Positions 58,709-64,000 of a DNA stretch of 64,000 nt are shown piece after piece. A program made the position numbers and the translations under genes. This DNA comes from Bigelowiella natans CCMP2755 (lineage: Eukaryota; Cercozoa; Chlorarachniophyceae). Under the pieces are notes generated by a model. The model was given only the letters and a program-made list of their open reading frames with translations. It was not told the origin of the DNA and made no database searches. Within the stretch, counting starts at the first letter, position 1. Each line of letters starts with the position of its first letter. Where the stretch lies: assembly GCA_000320545.1 (NCBI GenBank), contig ADNK01002345.1:1-64000 (forward strand). The letters run 5' to 3'.

Positions 58709-59745
58709 TAAGTAGTGGTAGTAGCTTGAGTAGTAGATAATAATTGTAGTAGTAGTAGTAGTAGTAGTAGTAATAATAATAGTTCAAGTCTCAAACAGGG
58801 GCATAGCAGAAGCCTGTATGTTCATTGGACATGCACACGTGTACGTAGTGTGTACTTGGTGTGTGGGGGTGGATGGGGATTAAGTATGCAGGAATGAGTT
58901 CCTTATGACGTGTTCATAACTGCTGCGATCGCCCTGATTGGTGTCATCCTGTCTCAGGCATCTCAGTCGCTGTAATCGTCAACGTTGGGGCTCTGCTTGC
59001 GTTAATGGTGCTCTAACGAACGTTGGACGCGATGCCATGATTGCCTTTTTTCACCCACCTCGACACGTCAGAGGAACACGTTTAACTCACCATGAGTAGA
59101 TCAACAGCGGTCGGGAGAGAAAGCATTGAACTGCATTTCCCCACTGCATGTTCCTTGCAAACAATGATTCTTAGCATTCCCCTCCCTTATCGTCCCCGCC
59201 TTTTCCTTGCTCCTCCTCCTCCTCCTCCTCCTCACCGCAGATGTACTGCTGCTGCAAGAAACCTGTCGGTGGGAAGAAGGGTACGACTCCTGCCTTTTTT
59301 TGGGCCGTTCTTTTGCAGCAGTACTGACTCATGTGCTGTGAGTTGCGTGTGCGCGAGAGTGTTCAAGTATCATCATCTATCATCACGACTACTACTGTAC
59401 TCATCATCACGACTAACACTGTACTCATCATCACTCTGCGTTTGCGTAGTAGAGGAAGTCAAGGAAAGCAGCGTCGTTTCTGAGGTAGTAGTCATCCTAA
59501 AGGTTAGAAAAAGGTGCTCTTTCGTCACGATAGCAGGGTGGGGACGCCGTAGCAGAGCTGTAAAAGACGACCATGGCGAGAGTAGAAATCTTTGAAGGAA
59601 AATGTTGCAACGGGTCTTTGCCCTGATGAGCGCAAAGACGAGGCTGATGAGAGATGTCAGAGTCCGCTCGTTTGTAACTATTCCTTTTTTTTTTGAATGA
59701 TGCCCAGAACTCCAAGGCCGAGAAGTCCGTTCAGTCTGTGGTGTG
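53252..59745 (+). CDS. Type I membrane protein with beta-propeller-like ectodomain
   Basis: Likely cell-surface or secretory-pathway protein. Exon 1 (53252-53366) encodes a signal peptide (MLASVMITVFFWLLPASAVK). Many short exons follow, with propeller-blade-like strings: SIDVVDPVTGTVLKSI, RFVLANDRGGNVVVIDADSQE, GVFDVLDLETLDQLKH, PFVFEIDLITHQ, RHIYATCSSVGLVEIDIVNFG, VVAKHGFATGGQ and KYIVVIDKAGNAVHVLKPG, resembling YVTN/WD-type repeats. The membrane helix is near 58960 (GISVAVIVNVGALLAL), followed by an exon MYCCCKKPVGGKK and a short tail NSKAEKSVQSVV ending at 59745. The three cysteines next to the helix are a typical palmitoylation site. Exons between about 56.2 and 58.4 kb are partly ambiguous. 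No specific family was recognised. Introns hold compound (CT)n(GT)n repeats. Confidence 0.65.
53697..55032. repeat. Compound (CT)n(GT)n and related intronic microsatellites
   Basis: (CT)n directly followed by (GT)n at about 53697-53754 and again at about 54639-54692, (GT)n at about 54810-54853 and (CT)n at 54990-55032. All are in introns of the same gene and in the same orientation relative to transcription. (CTC)n(CTG)n lies at 57417-57482 and (AGT)n at 58630-58780. Confidence 0.9.
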
Positions 59746-59997
59746 AAGCGAGAAATCCCAGAGCTGGAAGACGGGTAGTATGCCGTGTGTTTGTCCTTGG
59801 AACGACTAAGAAGTGCTTGGCGTTGTGGATGAGATGCTGATGACTTTTGGGGGCTTCCACGCGTCTTGACTATGGCACAGCGAGTGTTGTTGATCCAGCA
59901 CCTCTATATATTAAACTAGGCTCAGATACTGCTTGATAAAGACAGAGAGCCTTTTCAGTGCTTGCATGTATTGCCGTATATACATATAGATATGTAC

Positions 59998-60036
<39 letters not shown>

Positions 60037-60790
60037 GTACATGTATTATATGAATTTATGCAACGTGCATTTTGTAGACATGTGCATATGCAGTCATTAT
60101 GTGTGAGTGTGTGTTTGTGTGTGGTGTGTGCGTTTGGCGTACGACGATGAGCGATGTACGTGTGCTTTGGCGTGCAACGCATGACGAGCTTGATGACTTT
60201 GATGATGAGTAGTGCAACAATGCACATGACGTAGCGTGTATTCCTGACTACATGGCAATAGCCAGCATGCAACTCTAGACATAGTTGGCGACTGTTGCAT
60301 CTAGCTAGGCTCATATGCAGCAACACTATCCAGATACCATGCACGTATACATGTGTTAGCATGCATGTGTGACACGATTATTGATCGAGGACTACTGTGT
60401 AGACTACACATGCACAAGTGTACCTATGTGTGCATGTAGTCATGCTAGCATGCATGCTATCTAGCTATGTAGCGCATGAGCGACTAAGCACACACATAGA
60501 TGCTGCACGTTCTATTCATGACAATCTCGAACCTGCGCTGCACTGGCGTAGGCAGAGCGAAAGCTGGCGCGCCTATCAATCTCTCATGGGCTCTGCTACA
60601 CGCACATGCAAGGCACTCGATCACAGCGCACGTAGTCATGTGTAATGCTCCATACAATGACGACCACGCCGACGACGCGCGAAAATTGTTCTTTACAGTG
60701 ATCTTTAGCATGACAAACGATTCAAGACAAATATATCATTTACATCTTATGCATTGATAGACGTCACAGCCACCAAAATGACGTTCATCA
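59746..60790. other. Intergenic region, partly CTAG/CATG-rich
   Basis: Convergent 3' ends of the beta-propeller gene (plus) and purC (minus). It contains (TA)n at 59998-60032, then from about 60060 to 60700 island-type sequence with GCATGC and CTAGC. No gene seen. Confidence 0.5.
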
Positions 60791-61891
60791 TCACAGTTCG
60801 GCATCTTTGCCAGTCAGGATCTTGAAGATCTCCTTGTACTTCTCCATTGCCTTTTCGCAAACCTCCTTGGGAAGGGGAACCCCCACCCCCGTCGCGGTCG
60901 AAGTTGATGGAGATGAGGTAGTCACGGACGTACTGCTTGTCGAGTGAGTCTTGCTGCTGCCCGACAACGTATTTCTTCTTATCCCAGTACCGGGAGCTAT
61001 CAGGCGTAAGCACCTCGTCGCCAACTATGAGTAGACCCTCGAGCAGGCCCATCTCAAACTTCGTGTCAGCGATGATTATTCCCTTCGACTCCGCGTACTT
61101 CACAGCTTCGCCGAAAAGCTTCAGGGCGGTCTCTTTGAGGTCTTTGAAGTTGAATCCCTGTTTTTTCAAGATCCCTGCGGCCTGCTCCTCGGTGATGTTC
61201 TCATCGTGATCTCCGAACGCCGCCTTTGTGGCAGGGGTGAATATAACAGAAGGAAGCTTTTGGCAGTTTCGGAGGCCCTCGGGGAGCTTGTGGCCGCATA
61301 CAGCGCCGCTCTTCTGATAATCTTTGAAACCAGAGCCAGTAAGGTATGCGCGACAGACAGCCTCGACGGGAATCATCTTAAGCTTCTTTACGAGCATACA
61401 TCGGCCCTTAAGTACCTCCTTGTGCTTCTGCACTTCCTTCGGCATCTTATCGATGTCGCAGGTGATCATATGGTTTTTGACACCGCATTTTTCCTCCAGG
61501 TAGTTGAACCAGAACTCGGAGAGCTGGTTGAGGATCTTGCCCTTACCTGGGACTGGGGTAGTCATGACGCGGTCGAAGGAAGAGATGCGGTCGGACACAA
61601 CGAAAAGAGACGTCTTCTCATCAACTTCATACACATCCCTTACTTTCCCCTTGTAGACCTAAGAAATTTTCCCGGGTTAGATTCATTGACTTTGCAGCGA
61701 GGTGGTGTGTATTTCAGAGGGAGACATTATGTGGTGTGTGTGTGTGTGTGTTTGTGTTTGTGTCTGTGTTGTGTGTTTGGGACGGCGATAGTGTTCAGCC
61801 ACATAGCACGCAGCACCTTTTTGAGGCCTTCGAGGTTGGTGTCGAGCACTCCCTTTGCAAAATATTCTGTGTTTTCTTTTGCCTCGGCCAT
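60791..61891 (-). CDS. purC: Phosphoribosylaminoimidazole-succinocarboxamide synthase (SAICAR synthetase), frameshifted
   Basis: Step of de novo purine synthesis joining CAIR and aspartate with ATP to form SAICAR. Exon 1 is 61817-61891 (25 codons, MAEAKENTEYF), joined at phase 0 to exon 2 from 61658. Hallmarks: KGKVRDVYEVDE, FVVSDRISSFDRVM, IPVEAVCRAYLTGSGFKDYQKSG, ADTKFEMGLLEG and GDEVLTPDSSRYW. The frame that carries these runs into a non-homologous tail, while the expected C terminus (VPLPKEVCEKAMEKYKEIFKILTGKDAEL) is in the next frame and stops at 60791. The switch occurs in a GGGGG-T-GGGGG run near 60880-60890, so a one-base indel (sequencing error or real mutation) is the simplest reading. 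This is a stand-alone PurC, not the animal PAICS fusion; no targeting peptide is evident. Confidence 0.92.
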
Positions 61892-62636
61892 GATTCAAGC
61901 TTTGGATTCTGGGGTGGATTGGTGTTCTCCTTTTGTGAGATACTTTTAAATTATTATTTCCGAAGCTCTCAGTCTTGAATATTGCAATAAACTCCTCCTT
62001 TAATTACTAAAAGCAGGATATTTTATGAATTTGATCCTGCTCTCAGGAGAAATGTAGCACTTATCGCGGTATGTCAGCCTTCCCGAAAGGGAATTGAAAT
62101 CTGAACTACCGCATGCCATCTGTTATGAGATGCGACATGCAAAATCAGCATTTTCTTTTCAAAATCGGGTGGCATTTTGTACTCCCCTCGTCCGACTACT
62201 GTCCAACCCCCTCCTGCATCGGTGGATTTTCGTGGGAAAACTCCGTCGTGACGGATTCTGGGAGATTTCGCCCAAAAAACGCCCTTTCTCCTCGGTGGAA
62301 AAGTCAGTACATGTACACGAGGCATGGAAATACTCCGGACAACGTTGTTGTTTATTGTTCTGCAATAAAGACGATATCCGCGATGTTTGCTCGATATTCT
62401 GTGTGCTAGACCTGCGGGTCGTCCGGAGGGCCGCCGAGTGTTGCCAGAAGCCGATGAACCAATTCTTGGCGATTTCTTTGCGATTCCTACCCGATGTTTC
62501 AAGGGTATTATATAGTCCAAATTGTGCACCAATATTAATATCCTTTTGAGATATTTCCCGCATATAATTTTGCCTGTTCGAGGGGGAAGTATTAGTCAAC
62601 GGCTCGGAAGGGCTACGAGTACTCCGACTCCCAGGG
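61892..62636. promoter_or_regulatory. Divergent intergenic region between purC and the NEPRO/RMP1-like gene
   Basis: 745 bp between two divergent starts, presumably holding both promoters. Frames on both strands (up to 177 codons on minus) have no recognisable features. Confidence 0.4.
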
Positions 62637-63534
62637 ATGGAGGCCCTGCATGCCTTGATGGTGGAGGCTGATGGGGATGATCGTCTGGGCAACGGGTAGA
62701 TAATACTGCATTCCTCTGCTCACATAGTTCGTCTCTTTAAAATGTGCTTATCTTACTTCTCTCGCCACGAGAAACAAGACACTAACGCACAAGCTGTGTT
62801 GTTGACCATCACTGCTGCTGCTGCTGCTGCTGCTGCTACACGTTTTAGCACCAAAGCGATCGTCTTCGACATCAATCTTCTCCAGCGCCTGCTTGCTCGA
62901 AACCGCAATCAGCATCGAGGAGCAGTGTACTATCGGAGGCTCCAGAGGGTGCTGTTCTACTATTGAGGATACGTGCCACTGCTTTTCACGAAAACGCGCA
63001 GCTGATTCCCACTTCCCTCGAGTAGGTTCACAAGGTTCTGGAGCAGCTGCGAAAGGACACAGTACTTTGTTTCAAAGAAGACAAGTCATTAGAGAATTCG
63101 GAGGGGGAGGGCTATGTGTCCACCCTCTGTGAAATGGGTTCTATGGTTAGCGAGGTAAAATGCAGACAAATATCGAGGGGGGGCGGGGTAGGGACTAGAT
63201 GAGTGCAGGAGGCTTTATATCGTGCCACCCAGTCCAATATTCACTGTTGTTATCTCGAATCACATAGGCGGTGAAGCAAATAAAGAATTCAAGCTCCTTG
63301 GTAAGATTCGAAACTTCCTCTCTGATGTATTCCCCACTCCCCTCCCCCCCCCGTCGTTTCTAGCTCTCCATGCGCGCGCGCGTGCTTGTGAGTGTGTGTG
63401 TGTGTGTCGTAACTGTCACTTTACAAAGGTAATCAGTCTTCTGGCCAACACATTCTTCATGGCTTTCGCGCTGACTATCTTCAGGTCTAATGAGGCGAAA
63501 CACACGCAAACACATGCGGAAACATACGCACACA

Positions 63535-63576
<42 letters not shown>

Positions 63577-63907
63577 ATGTATATATGTATATGTATGTGT
63601 ATATTATATAAAGAGAGAGTAACAGGTTTGAACCCAAAACCTTAATGCCGCTCTCCACCCAACTTCCATGTTGTTCTGGTGCGCAGCCTCCTCGCCAACA
63701 TCCACGAAGCCCTCGTTCCAGTGCTAAAACTGCTTTCGAAGGAGTTCCTCAACCTCTCGCCCCACCAAATCCCGGAGAAATACCGGGATGAGAACCCGGA
63801 ATGGCTGCTGAGAAGATCATCGATGTCGCACAACGTAAGGGAGCAAAGCTACAATCGACTCAAAGCAGCATGCATCCGAAAAGCTTCAAAACCAGAAACG
63901 CATGCAT
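62637..63907 (+). CDS. NEPRO/RMP1-like protein (RNase MRP-associated), runs to window edge
   Basis: Probable nucleolar protein of the RMP1/NEPRO type, which associates with RNase MRP and functions in rRNA processing. Exons: 62637-62695 (MEALHALMVEADGDDRLGNG), 62849-62948 with the signature ARNRNQHRGAVYYRRLQR (family form RNKNQHRRxxYxRxL), 63026-63137 (VHKVLEQLRKDTVLCFKED) and 63268-63300. An exon at about 63430-63484 carries ISLLANTFFMAFALTIF, and one from 63687 carries SLLANIHEALVPVLKLLSKEF, matching the family's second conserved block (SLLxxxFFxxFALxxxxxLARI). Phases agree for the first four exons and across the 63484/63687 junction; the join into the 63430 exon is unresolved. The 3' end is either the stop near 63907 or beyond the window. 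Confidence 0.65.
63534..63605. repeat. (CA)n and (TA/TG)n microsatellite in intron
   Basis: A (CA)n array at about 63537-63572 followed by an imperfect TATATG array, within the intron between the two conserved exons of the NEPRO/RMP1-like gene. Confidence 0.85.
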
Positions 63908-64000
63908 AATCCCCCCCCCACCCCACCCCCCCTTGCTGCTATTGCTGTGCGTTCATCGACCGATAGATTTATCTGTACTGTCTTATGCTTCCATCGTCAC

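Noticed and set aside
62074-62692. Overlapping frames of 150-177 codons between purC and the NEPRO/RMP1-like gene
   Set aside because: Mutually overlapping on both strands, no conserved motif; most likely chance open frames in a promoter region.

Overview
The window is nuclear DNA of a unicellular, probably flagellated eukaryote. Protein genes on both strands are interrupted by many short GT-AG introns (mostly 60-250 bp), and the non-coding sequence is very rich in microsatellites. An LC8-type dynein light chain suggests a cilium or flagellum, and a stand-alone PurC (SAICAR synthase) argues against an animal. The base and intron structure would suit a SAR-group alga or protist, a chlorarachniophyte or a cryptophyte, but the lineage cannot be fixed from the sequence alone. 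Most gene models below were assembled by matching exon phases by eye. Where phases close perfectly the model is good; elsewhere only domain-bearing exons are certain.

Layout. 1-2.3 kb: low-complexity sequence, no convincing gene. 2.4-4.9 kb: complete 8-exon phospholipase B-like gene (+). 5.2-10.9 kb: intact Ty3/gypsy-type LTR retrotransposon (-) with nearly identical LTRs and one 1657-codon gag-pol ORF. 11.5-13.7 kb: intronless ORF of unknown function that starts with a perfect 261-bp tandem duplication. 14.4-14.7 kb: decayed genomic copy of the last exons of the ABC transporter. 15.1-16.4 kb: GT92-like glycosyltransferase (+). 17.6-24.8 kb: ABCC-type full ABC transporter (-). 26.0-30.5 kb: choline-transporter-like (SLC44) protein (+). 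32.8-36.6 kb: HExxH metallopeptidase-like protein (-), divergent from a small tail-anchored protein (36.8-37.3 kb, +). 37.5-38.4 kb: small multi-pass membrane protein (+). 39.7-40.8 kb: PPP4R2-like phosphatase-4 regulatory subunit (+). 43.5-44.2 kb: LC8-type dynein light chain (+). 46.7-48.2 kb: heterotrimeric G-protein beta subunit (+). 50.1-51.0 kb: intronless arylamine N-acetyltransferase with an N-terminal acylation motif (+). 53.3-59.7 kb: large type I membrane protein with a beta-propeller-like ectodomain (+). 60.8-61.9 kb: PurC (-), with an apparent one-base frameshift. 62.6-63.9 kb: NEPRO/RMP1-like RNase MRP-associated protein (+), running to the window edge.

Two kinds of non-coding DNA alternate. 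Introns and gene-dense parts carry perfect microsatellites (CT, GT/CA, CTC, ATC/GAT, AGT, AGC and homopolymers). Other intergenic stretches (about 10.9-11.1, 13.7-14.4, 16.4-17.6, 38.4-39.6, 44.3-45.6, 48.5-50.0, 51.4-52.6 and 60.1-60.7 kb) have a quite different texture dominated by CTAG and CATG palindromic tetramers (GCTAGC, GCATGC, TGCATG). The two largest intronless genes apart from the retrotransposon (the duplicated ORF and the acetyltransferase) both lie inside such islands, which may therefore be separately acquired DNA. The genes do not form one pathway; the interesting units are the young retrotransposon with its hairpin-rich LTRs, the repeat-bearing orphan ORF, the metallopeptidase and the island architecture.
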